From NCBI GenBank assembly GCA_945872875.1, contig CAMCBB010000019.1:1-20490 (forward strand): a stretch of DNA of 20,490 bases, read 5' to 3'. This document shows, piece by piece, positions 1 through 8,028 of this stretch. Made by a program: the position numbers and the translations under genes. This DNA is from Flavobacterium psychrophilum. Its GTDB lineage: Bacteria; Bacteroidota; Bacteroidia; Flavobacteriales; Flavobacteriaceae. Position 1 is the first letter of the stretch. Every line of letters begins with the position of its first letter. The notes beneath the pieces were generated by a model that saw only the letters and a program-made list of their open reading frames with translations, was not told the origin of the DNA and searched no databases.

Positions 1-83
1 ATTTTGCAAAAATCGACCAATGGCGCGAAGACATGGCTTACGAACATACCAAAAACCGTAGACCCGACTTATTAGAAGAGTAA
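1..83 (+). CDS. trmD: tRNA (guanine-N1)-methyltransferase, C-terminal end (partial)
   Basis: An open frame enters from the left edge (first full codon at 3) and stops with TAA at 81-83. Only 26 residues are visible. They read FAKIDQWREDMAYEHTKNRR followed by PDLLEE. This basic tail (an x-x-W-R-E stretch, then T-K-x-R-R-P-D-L-L) is typical of the end of TrmD, which methylates N1 of G37 in tRNA. The identification rests partly on context: trmD lies directly before rplS in most bacteria. The 148 bases between this stop and rplS contain a separate promoter, so rplS need not depend on trmD transcription. The catalytic knot domain is outside the window, so the call is probable and not proven. Confidence 0.72.
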   Translation, partial: FAKIDQWREDMAYEHTKNRRPDLLEE

Positions 84-113
84 ATTTTAAGTTATTCCAA
101 AATAATTTAAATT

Positions 114-148
114 TTTTAAACTTTAAACTTTATACTTTCAACATTTTA
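114..148 (+). repeat. Short heptad run TTTTAAA-CTTTAAA-CTTTATA-CTTTCAA-CATTTTA
   Basis: Five successive 7-base units share a YTTTWAA-like pattern, with decreasing fidelity to the right. The run ends 3 bases before the rplS -7 element and covers the place where its -33 element should be. The units resemble CTTTAAA and CCTTAAA in the larger array at 7248-7310. It could be simple AT-rich sequence, because only two units are close to identical. Confidence 0.45.
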
Positions 149-158
149 ATTATATTTG
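129..158 (+). promoter_or_regulatory. Probable rplS promoter (Bacteroidota type)
   Basis: TATATTTG at 151-158 matches the flavobacterial -7 consensus TAnnTTTG exactly. The -33 element is weak: TTTA at 129-132 lies 18 bases upstream, against an ideal TTTG at about 19. The predicted start of transcription near 164 would leave a leader of about 65 bases before the L19 start codon. Confidence 0.6.
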
Positions 159-164
159 CACCCA

Positions 165-231
165 CATTTGATTAACCTCTGGCGAAAACCGTGAATGTTG
201 CTCAGATTTTAAACCATAATTAGCATTAAAA
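165..231 (+). promoter_or_regulatory. rplS leader with hairpin; possible L19 autoregulatory leader
   Basis: The rplS 5' leader can form one compact hairpin. TCTG (178-181) pairs with CAGA (203-206). After a single bulged T at 202, GCGA (182-185) pairs with TTGC (198-201) using one G-U pair. The loop is 12 bases (186-197). Many ribosomal proteins bind their own mRNA leaders, and an L19 leader motif specific to Flavobacteria has been proposed as I recall it. I cannot confirm that this sequence matches that motif, so the regulatory role is inference and the hairpin is what is visible. Confidence 0.4.
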
Positions 232-582
232 ATGGCAAATTTAGTAGATTTCGTAAATAACGAATTATCAACAAAAAAAGATTTCCCTGCGTTTGGAGCT
301 GGTGATACTATCACAGTTTACTACGAAATTAAAGAGGGTGAAAAAACAAGAACTCAGTTTTTTAAAGGAGTTGTTATTCAAAGAAAAGGTGCAGGAATTA
401 CTGAAACTTTTACAATCCGTAAAATGTCTGGAGCAGTTGGTGTAGAGCGTATCTTCCCAGTTAACATGCCAGCTTTACAAAAAATTGAATTAAACCAAAG
501 AGGTAAAGTTCGTAGAGCTCGTATCTACTACTTTAGAGAACTTACTGGTAAAAAAGCAAAAATTAAAGAAAGAAGAAGATAA
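232..582 (+). CDS. rplS: 50S ribosomal protein L19
   Basis: The 116-residue product is a full-length L19, a large-subunit protein at the interface with the 30S subunit. The family signature is clear: a beta-barrel core with [20 protein letters not shown] (residues 44-63), then [18 protein letters not shown] and the basic [20 protein letters not shown] tail. The ATG at 232 follows an A-rich stretch with no Shine-Dalgarno site, as usual in this phylum. It lies downstream of trmD, as in the common rpsP-rimM-trmD-rplS order. It has its own promoter and probably a structured leader, and a strong terminator follows 20 bases after the stop, so it can be a single-gene transcript. Nothing is odd in the protein. 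Confidence 0.98.
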   Translation: MANLVDFVNNELSTKKDFPAFGAGDTITVYYEIKEGEKTRTQFFKGVVIQRKGAGITETFTIRKMSGAVGVERIFPVNMPALQKIELNQRGKVRRARIYYFRELTGKKAKIKERRR

Positions 583-601
583 TTCTTACTTTCAATTCAT
601 A

Positions 602-632
602 AAAAAAGCTCCAATTAATTGGGGCTTTTTTT
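602..632 (+). terminator. Rho-independent terminator after rplS
   Basis: AGCTCCAATT (608-617) pairs with AATTGGGGCT (618-627) with one G-U pair. The hairpin is flanked by an A tract on the left and seven T residues on the right (626-632). The centre is the self-complementary AATTAATT, so a few inner pairs open to make the loop. It separates rplS from icd. Confidence 0.85.
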
Positions 633-706
633 ATGCGAAAAATATACCTCAAAATTATTAAATCCCTAATTTCGATGCTTTAAAATATCAAATTCGCAAT
701 TCAATC

Positions 707-722
707 GATTTCGATAGAAATC
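707..722. promoter_or_regulatory. Inverted repeat upstream of icd promoter
   Basis: GATTTC-GATA-GAAATC is a perfect 6-base inverted repeat with a 4-base centre. It ends 24 bases before the icd -7 element, where an activator or repressor dimer could sit. The half-site string ATTTCGAT (708-715) also occurs at 669-676, 39 bases upstream. The regulator is unknown. Confidence 0.35.
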
Positions 723-746
723 ATATTCAATTTGGTCTCATTTTCA

Positions 747-754
747 TATCTTTG
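747..754 (+). promoter_or_regulatory. Probable icd promoter -7 element
   Basis: TATCTTTG fits TAnnTTTG. No clear TTTG -33 element lies 17-21 bases upstream, which may mean that activation is needed. The implied leader to the ATG at 829 is about 68 bases and contains a small 5-bp hairpin, AACGA (793-797) with TCGTT (803-807). Confidence 0.5.
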
Positions 755-780
755 CTATCCTTGGAATTAATAAATTATAA

Positions 781-3048
<2,268 letters not shown>

Positions 3049-3070
3049 AATTTCTATTCTACTATTAATA

Positions 3071-3097
3071 AAAAAGACGACTTAAGGTCGTCATTTT
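3071..3097. terminator. Bidirectional terminator between icd and the secreted-protein gene
   Basis: GACGAC (3076-3081) pairs with GTCGTC (3087-3092) over a 5-base loop. A tracts lie to the left (3071-3075) and T tracts to the right (3094-3098), so it can stop transcription from both convergent genes. Confidence 0.8.
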
Positions 3098-3103
3098 TAT
3101 TTC

Positions 3104-3817
3104 TTATTTTTCATCTAATTTCTTCAAAATCTTTTCTTTGTATTCAATAGTGATTCGGGCTTTAAAACCAATTCCTAAATTCCAATATTGATTGGTAATG
3201 AACTCTTTATTGGCATCATAAAAAGCAAACTGCCCTGTATTTGGAGATAACTCACCGTAATTTAAGGCTTCGATTTCAATGATATTCATTCCTTTTTCTA
3301 AGTCTAAAATGATCTCTTTAAACTTAGAATCTAAATAAACTTGAGAAACATACATTTTTCCATTCACCCATACTCGAACCAAATCACCATCAATGGCTCC
3401 ATAATCTCTTGAGTTCAAATTTACTTTTTGTGTGTAAACTACAAATTGCCCTAAATTCATATCCCGATTATACAATTCAGGACGAATACCATCTTCTTTA
3501 AGTTGCTCGTTGAATTTCTCTGTGTAATCTTCAGCAGGAGATTTTAAAGCGTAGGACTTTGGATTTTGCTCCACTCCTACTTTCGGAATTTCTGGCAATC
3601 CTTTTAAGAATTTATCGTCTGGATTTTTTGGAAGTTGACTCTGAAATTTTATTTCTGGAAATAATGATTTTGTTACTTTTTCAGGCACAGTGGCTTTCTG
3701 AGTAAGATTCTTATCAGGTTTAGCAGATATATTCATTTTTCGCTTTGACGCTTCAAATTGTGCAAAAGCTGAAAAGGAAAAACAAATTAAAACAAATAGA
3801 AAAATACAATTTTTCAT
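3104..3817 (-). CDS. Secreted protein of unknown function with DGDxVxVxVNG...PNT domain
   Basis: The 237-residue protein has a clear signal peptide (residues 1-20, hydrophobic core IFLFVLICFSFSAFA, probable cut before F21). A low-complexity, Lys/Pro-rich linker follows (about 22-100). The C-terminal part (about 120-230) looks like a small beta-sandwich, with DYGAIDGDLVRVWVNG at 138-153, a run of alternating hydrophobics, then EALNYGELSPNTG at 183-195. I recognise this DGD...VNG...PNTG pattern from many secreted proteins of Bacteroidota and Planctomycetes, but no function is fixed for it. No catalytic residues, lipobox or sorting domain are seen. It is convergent with icd and divergent from the TonB receptor gene, so it is probably monocistronic. 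It may be periplasmic. Confidence 0.8.
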   Translation of the reverse strand: MKNCIFLFVLICFSFSAFAQFEASKRKMNISAKPDKNLTQKATVPEKVTKSLFPEIKFQSQLPKNPDDKFLKGLPEIPKVGVEQNPKSYALKSPAEDYTEKFNEQLKEDGIRPELYNRDMNLGQFVVYTQKVNLNSRDYGAIDGDLVRVWVNGKMYVSQVYLDSKFKEIILDLEKGMNIIEIEALNYGELSPNTGQFAFYDANKEFITNQYWNLGIGFKARITIEYKEKILKKLDEK

Positions 3818-3888
3818 ACCAAATATTAATTATGTAAATGTATTTAAAAAAAAATTACCCACTATTAATTATTAACCAATCATTAACA

Positions 3889-3919
3889 TTAGTTAGAAAG
3901 CATTTATTGATTAAATTTG
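3889..3919 (+). promoter_or_regulatory. Promoter of the TonB receptor-DUF4249 operon
   Basis: TTAG (3889-3892), 19 bases, then TAAATTTG (3912-3919). The -7 element is perfect for TAnnTTTG, the spacing is the flavobacterial optimum, and the -33 element has one mismatch to TTTG. The expected leader to the ATG at 3948 is about 22 bases, too short for a riboswitch. Confidence 0.65.
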
Positions 3920-3947
3920 TGAAATTTGCAATTCAAAATAAAATACT

Positions 3948-6320
3948 ATGCAATTACAAAATAAAGCGTTGCTTCTCCTACTTATTTTTGTTGGAACCTT
4001 TGGATTTTCTCAAGAAAAAATAACTATAAGCGGGACCATTTCTGATAATAAAAATAACGAAACTTTAATTGGAGTAAGTGTTGCAGTAAAAGAATTAAAA
4101 GCTTTTACAGCTACTAATGAATATGGCTTTTATTCTCTTACCCTGCCAAAAGGAGATTACGAATTAACAATTAGCTATGTTGGTTATGAAAGTATTATCG
4201 AAAAAATTTCATTGTCAAAAAAAATTCGTAAAGATTTCCAAATAGCTGAAGTTGGACAAGTGTTAAAGGAAGTCGTTTTTTCGGAAAAGAACAAAACCAA
4301 CACCAGAAAACCAGAAATGAGTGTAAACAAATTGTCGATTGCAACCATTAAGCAAATGCCAGTTTTACTTGGAGAAGTTGATATAATTAAGTCAATATTA
4401 TTTTTACCTGGAGTTACTAATGCAGGTGAAGGTCAATCGGGCTTTAATGTTCGAGGTGGTGGCGCCGACCAAAATTTAATACTTTTAGATGAGGCAACTA
4501 TTTTTAACTCTTCCCATTTATTTGGTTTCTTCTCAGTATTTAATCCGGATGCTATTAAAGATTTAAAATTATACAAAGGCGGTATTCCGGCACGATTTGG
4601 TGGAAGAGCTTCTTCGGTTTTGGATATTTATCAAAAAGACGGAAACAGCAACTCCTTTCATATGAATGGTGGAATCGGATTAATTTCTAGTAGATTACTT
4701 GCCGAAGGTCCAATTGTGAAAGATAAAGGCTCCTTCTTAATTGGAGGAAGAGCTTCTTATGCTCATCTATTTTTGAAATTATCAAACAATAAAAACTCAG
4801 CCTATTTTTACGATTTAAACACCAAATTAAATTATAAGTTTAACAAAAATAACAGCCTTTACTTGTCGGGTTATTTTGGTAGAGATGTCTTTTCTTTAAA
4901 CCAAAGTTTTGTAAATACATATGGAAATTCAACCTTAAATCTTCGCTGGAATCACTTGTATTCGGATAAATTATTTTCAAATTTATCGTTGATTTACAGT
5001 GATTACTATTATGGTTTAAATTTAGATTTGATCGGATTTAATTGGGACTCTGGAATTCAAAACTATAATATGAAGTACGATTTCAAATATTATTTGAATG
5101 ACAAAATCAAATTAAATTTTGGTGCCAATGCCATTTATTATGATTTTAATCCGGGAACTATTAGCCCATCGAGTTCTACTTCGAGTATCAATTTTAAGCA
5201 AATTGAAAAAAAATATGCTTTTGAGCCTGCTATTTATTTAGATGCAGAACAAAAAATTAGCGATAAAATAAATATAGAATACGGAGTGAGATACAGCATG
5301 TTTTCAAGATTAGGAAGCTCTACCAAAAATTTATACGCAAATGACCAAGCGGTGACTTTCGATTCGGATTTGAAAATTTATGAAAAAGCAACACCTATCG
5401 GAACTGAATTTTATGGCAGAAATAAATCCTTAGCCAACTTTGATAATTTGGAACCTCGTTTTTCTGTTGCCTATGAATTTTCTGAAAACAAATCGGTTAA
5501 AGCTAGTTACAACAGAATGGTTCAATATTTACAGTTAGTATCCAACACGGCATCGCCAACTCCTTTAGATATTTGGACGCCAAGCGACAGTTACATCAAA
5601 CCTCAAATTGCCGATCAAGTAGCGGTTGGTTATTTTACTAATTTTAAAAATGACGCCTATTCACTTGAGATAGAAAGCTATTACAAAAAAATCAAAAACC
5701 GAATGGATTATATTGATGGTGCCGATTTAATTGCAAATGAAGCCATCGAACAAGTAATATTAAATGGTGAAATGCGTTCGTACGGACTTGAAATTATGCT
5801 TCGAAAAAATACAGGAAAATTTAGTGGTTGGATTGCCTACACGCTATCCCGTTCTGAACAAAGAACTCCAGGCAGAACTGCTGAAGAAACCGGAATTAAC
5901 AACGGAAATTGGTACCGTTCTGGTTATGACAAAACCCATAATTTAGCGATTACAAGTTCTTATAAATGGAATACTAAATGGACTTTCGGTGCCAATTTTA
6001 TTCTGCAATCTGGGCAGCCGGTAACCTATCCAAACGGTCAATATACCTACCAAGGTGTTACCGTTCCTAGTTATGGATTACGAAATGAAAACAACTTACC
6101 GCTATACCATCACCTAGATATTTCAGCTACACTAACTCCAAAACGCAACGAATCAAGAAAATGGAAACGCGAATGGGTATTTAGTATTTACAACCTTTAT
6201 GCTCGAAAAAATGCAGCATCTATTAGTTTCCGTCAAAACCAAGATTCGGGACAAAATGAGGCAATCAAACTTTCTATTTTTGGAATCGTTCCTGCGGTTT
6301 CTTATAACTTTAAATTCTAA
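3948..6320 (+). CDS. TonB-dependent outer-membrane receptor with carboxypeptidase-like N-terminal domain
   Basis: The 790-residue protein should form a gated beta-barrel that imports a ligand using TonB energy. The signal peptide is residues 1-21 (ending FGFS before Q22). A carboxypeptidase regulatory-like beta-sandwich covers about 25-105 (ISGTISDNKNNETLIGVSV, then YELTISYVGYE). The plug covers about 125-235, with GQSGFNVRGGGADQNLILLD (162-181) and GGIPARFGGRASSVLDI (211-227). The remaining part is barrel, rich in alternating aromatic strands and ending in a C-terminal Phe. The ligand cannot be read from the sequence. The next gene, a DUF4249 lipoprotein 4 bases downstream, is the usual partner of this receptor subclass and takes the place SusD has in glycan systems. 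A substrate other than glycan is therefore likely. Confidence 0.93.
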   Translation: MQLQNKALLLLLIFVGTFGFSQEKITISGTISDNKNNETLIGVSVAVKELKAFTATNEYGFYSLTLPKGDYELTISYVGYESIIEKISLSKKIRKDFQIAEVGQVLKEVVFSEKNKTNTRKPEMSVNKLSIATIKQMPVLLGEVDIIKSILFLPGVTNAGEGQSGFNVRGGGADQNLILLDEATIFNSSHLFGFFSVFNPDAIKDLKLYKGGIPARFGGRASSVLDIYQKDGNSNSFHMNGGIGLISSRLLAEGPIVKDKGSFLIGGRASYAHLFLKLSNNKNSAYFYDLNTKLNYKFNKNNSLYLSGYFGRDVFSLNQSFVNTYGNSTLNLRWNHLYSDKLFSNLSLIYSDYYYGLNLDLIGFNWDSGIQNYNMKYDFKYYLNDKIKLNFGANAIYYDFNPGTISPSSSTSSINFKQIEKKYAFEPAIYLDAEQKISDKINIEYGVRYSMFSRLGSSTKNLYANDQAVTFDSDLKIYEKATPIGTEFYGRNKSLANFDNLEPRFSVAYEFSENKSVKASYNRMVQYLQLVSNTASPTPLDIWTPSDSYIKPQIADQVAVGYFTNFKNDAYSLEIESYYKKIKNRMDYIDGADLIANEAIEQVILNGEMRSYGLEIMLRKNTGKFSGWIAYTLSRSEQRTPGRTAEETGINNGNWYRSGYDKTHNLAITSSYKWNTKWTFGANFILQSGQPVTYPNGQYTYQGVTVPSYGLRNENNLPLYHHLDISATLTPKRNESRKWKREWVFSIYNLYARKNAASISFRQNQDSGQNEAIKLSIFGIVPAVSYNFKF

Positions 6321-6324
6321 TAAA

Positions 6325-7140
6325 ATGAAAAATATCATCTTCCTTTTAGTAATCGTATTCTTTGCAAGCTGTGAAACCAAAGTGGATATTCCTTTAGATA
6401 CTGCCAATCCTAAATTGGTAATTGATGCCAATATTTTATGGCAAAAGGGCACTTCGGGAAGCACCCAAAAAATAAAACTTACCACCACTACCGATTTTTA
6501 TAGTTCCACTATTCCGGTGGTTTCTGGTGCTACGGTTACGGTTACCAACAGCGCTAATACGGTTTTTGTATTTATTGAAACTCCAAATACTGGAGAATAT
6601 GTTTGTACAAATTTCGTTCCTGTAATTAATGAAAATTACACTTTAAACATTCAACATGCTGGTCAATTCTACACTGCAACCGAAAAATTATTGGCTACTC
6701 CATCAATCAATTCTGTCGAACAAAATACCGTTCAAGGTTTTGGAGGAAATGTGATTCAGGTGAAATTCTTTTTTCAAGATAATGGTGCAGAGGTTAACAA
6801 TTACCTTATAGGAATTAAAAACCCCACTGATATTGCACCAAAATACCGAGCACAAAAGGATGAGTTTTTTAATGGAAATCAAATGTTTGGACTTTATTCT
6901 AATATAGTTTTAAAATCAGGCGATGAGCTCTTTTTTAGTTTGCAAGGAATTTCATTACGCTATCACAATTACATGAGTAAATTGATAAATATTTCGGCAA
7001 GTGGCAGTGGCGGAAGTCCGTTTTCAACACCACCGGCAACACTTCGTGGAAATATTGTGAACCAAACTGACGAAAATGATTACCCCCTAGGTTATTTTCA
7101 TTTATCGGAAATTGATACAAGGAATTATATTGTAAACTAA
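6325..7140 (+). CDS. DUF4249 family lipoprotein, partner of the TonB receptor
   Basis: The 271-residue product starts at the ATG at 6325, 4 bases after the receptor stop. A longer in-frame start at 6199 would lie inside the receptor gene and bury the signal sequence, so it is rejected. The N-terminus MKNIIFLLVIVFFASCETK is a lipoprotein signal with the lipid-carrying Cys at residue 16. The lipobox FASC is relaxed, as is common in this phylum. The C-terminal stretch with FSTPPATLRGNIVN and DYPLGYFHLSEID is the family hallmark. DUF4249 proteins are nearly always encoded beside TonB-dependent receptors and are presumed surface-exposed ligand-capture or lid proteins; this is inferred from gene pairing and not from assays I know. 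Translational coupling to the receptor is likely. The gene ends 8 bases before a heptad array and has no hairpin terminator. Confidence 0.9.
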   Translation: MKNIIFLLVIVFFASCETKVDIPLDTANPKLVIDANILWQKGTSGSTQKIKLTTTTDFYSSTIPVVSGATVTVTNSANTVFVFIETPNTGEYVCTNFVPVINENYTLNIQHAGQFYTATEKLLATPSINSVEQNTVQGFGGNVIQVKFFFQDNGAEVNNYLIGIKNPTDIAPKYRAQKDEFFNGNQMFGLYSNIVLKSGDELFFSLQGISLRYHNYMSKLINISASGSGGSPFSTPPATLRGNIVNQTDENDYPLGYFHLSEIDTRNYIVN

Positions 7141-7148
7141 AGAACAAA

Positions 7149-7239
7149 GTTGGAAGTTGGAAGTTGGAAGATGGAAGATGGAAGATGGAAGTTGGAAGTT
7201 GGAAGATGGAAGTTGGAAGATGGAAGATGGAAGATGGAA
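7149..7239 (+). repeat. Heptad array A: 13 tandem copies of G[T/A]TGGAA
   Basis: Thirteen 7-base units run without interruption for 91 bases, each either GTTGGAA or GATGGAA. The second base of successive units is T,T,T,A,A,A,T,T,A,T,A,A,A. The plus strand contains no C at all, a strong strand asymmetry. No open frame of note uses it. Two units of the same kind occur at 13685-13698. Confidence 0.95.
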
Positions 7240-7247
7240 GTAAAAAA

Positions 7248-7310
7248 CTTTAAACCTTAAACTTTAAACCCAAGACCTAAGACCTAAGACCCTAAACCTT
7301 AAACCTAATA
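7248..7310 (+). repeat. Heptad array B: nine degenerate C-Y-Y-W-A-R-A units
   Basis: After an 8-base spacer (GTAAAAAA, 7240-7247), nine 7-base units follow: CTTTAAA, CCTTAAA, CTTTAAA, CCCAAGA, CCTAAGA, CCTAAGA, CCCTAAA, CCTTAAA, CCTAATA. The period matches array A but the sequence differs, and the plus strand is now rich in C and poor in G. The last unit ends one base before the ATG at 7312, so the next gene's whole leader is repeat. Confidence 0.9.
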
Positions 7311-7311
7311 T

Positions 7312-7974
7312 ATGTCCTCACACCACATAGTTCGCGACGACCAAGAGCCTGCATTAATCATTGCAAATGGAGCTTCGTGTAGTTTTGACTTATTGGGGCA
7401 ACTGCTAGAATGGTCTCCTATTGTGGTAGTTTTAGACAATGCTATTGACCGTGTGTTGCAACTTGACATAAAAGTAGATGTGCTTTTGGGTGATTTTGAT
7501 AATGATTTTGACCCCGAAATTTATAAAGAAAAACAATATCCTTTGGAGATTGTTCATAAGCCAAACCAAGACAAAACCGACTTAGAAAAAGCACTTGATT
7601 ACCTCATTGAAAAAGGACATAAAGCAGTAAATGTAGTTTGGGCAACCGGAAAAAGAGCCGACCACACCCTTACAAATATTACCAACATCGTTTCATATCG
7701 AAATAAAATTAAAATTGTGATGTTGGACGACCATTCGAAAATATTTTTATTGCCAAATAAATTCGAAAAATGGTATACTGCTAACACGCCTATTTCGTTA
7801 ATTCCTGTTGGAAAAGTAACCGGAATCACCAGTACAAATTTGTATTATCCATTACAAAATGATGAGTTAACGTTAGGCTATAGATCAGGCAACAGCAACC
7901 ATGTTTCGCAAGATGGAATCGTTACTATTACTCATGAAACAGGCGATTTATTATTGATGGAATGCTTCGATTAA
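7312..7974 (+). CDS. Thiamine pyrophosphokinase
   Basis: The 220-residue cytoplasmic enzyme transfers pyrophosphate from ATP to thiamine, making thiamine diphosphate by salvage. Family marks are the early ANGAS motif (residues 19-23), DVLLGDFDND with its metal-binding acids, the QDKTDLEKALDYL block where kinase and substrate acids lie, and GKRADHTLTNI, equivalent to the family's G-x-R-x-D-H-x-x-x-N. The C-terminal part is the beta-rich thiamine-binding domain. The length is normal. The ATG at 7312 directly abuts heptad array B, and no TAnnTTTG element or TPP riboswitch is visible, so its promoter is unclear. It might be read through from the receptor operon upstream or start within the repeats. 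uvrB follows 54 bases later with its own probable promoter. Confidence 0.92.
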   Translation: MSSHHIVRDDQEPALIIANGASCSFDLLGQLLEWSPIVVVLDNAIDRVLQLDIKVDVLLGDFDNDFDPEIYKEKQYPLEIVHKPNQDKTDLEKALDYLIEKGHKAVNVVWATGKRADHTLTNITNIVSYRNKIKIVMLDDHSKIFLLPNKFEKWYTANTPISLIPVGKVTGITSTNLYYPLQNDELTLGYRSGNSNHVSQDGIVTITHETGDLLLMECFD

Positions 7975-8002
7975 AACAAATCTATTTTTAGGCAAACTTC
8001 GC

Positions 8003-8010
8003 TAACTTTG
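8003..8010 (+). promoter_or_regulatory. Probable uvrB promoter -7 element
   Basis: TAACTTTG matches TAnnTTTG and lies 18 bases before the uvrB ATG, giving a very short leader of about 12 bases. No good -33 element is seen, so the promoter is weak or the match is chance. Confidence 0.4.
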
Positions 8011-8028
8011 TAATTCGAAAAATTTTCC

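Noticed and set aside
3838..4023. 61-codon open frame on the plus strand
   Set aside because: It overlaps the receptor promoter and start, has AT-driven composition and no protein-like features.
6199..6324. Extended N-terminus for the DUF4249 protein
   Set aside because: It lies inside the receptor gene and would bury the lipoprotein signal that begins at 6325.
7149..7239. G-quadruplex from regularly spaced GG pairs
   Set aside because: Only two-G runs with 5-base loops, giving at best weak two-layer structures; not enough to claim.
7149..7310. CRISPR-like or telomere-like repeats
   Set aside because: Units are only 7 bases with no unique spacers and no cas genes nearby. CCCTAAA occurs once and is not a telomeric array.
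7141..7311. TPP riboswitch before thiamine pyrophosphokinase
   Set aside because: The conserved CTGAGA and ACCTGAT cores are absent. The leader is entirely repeat, and the receptor's leader is too short.
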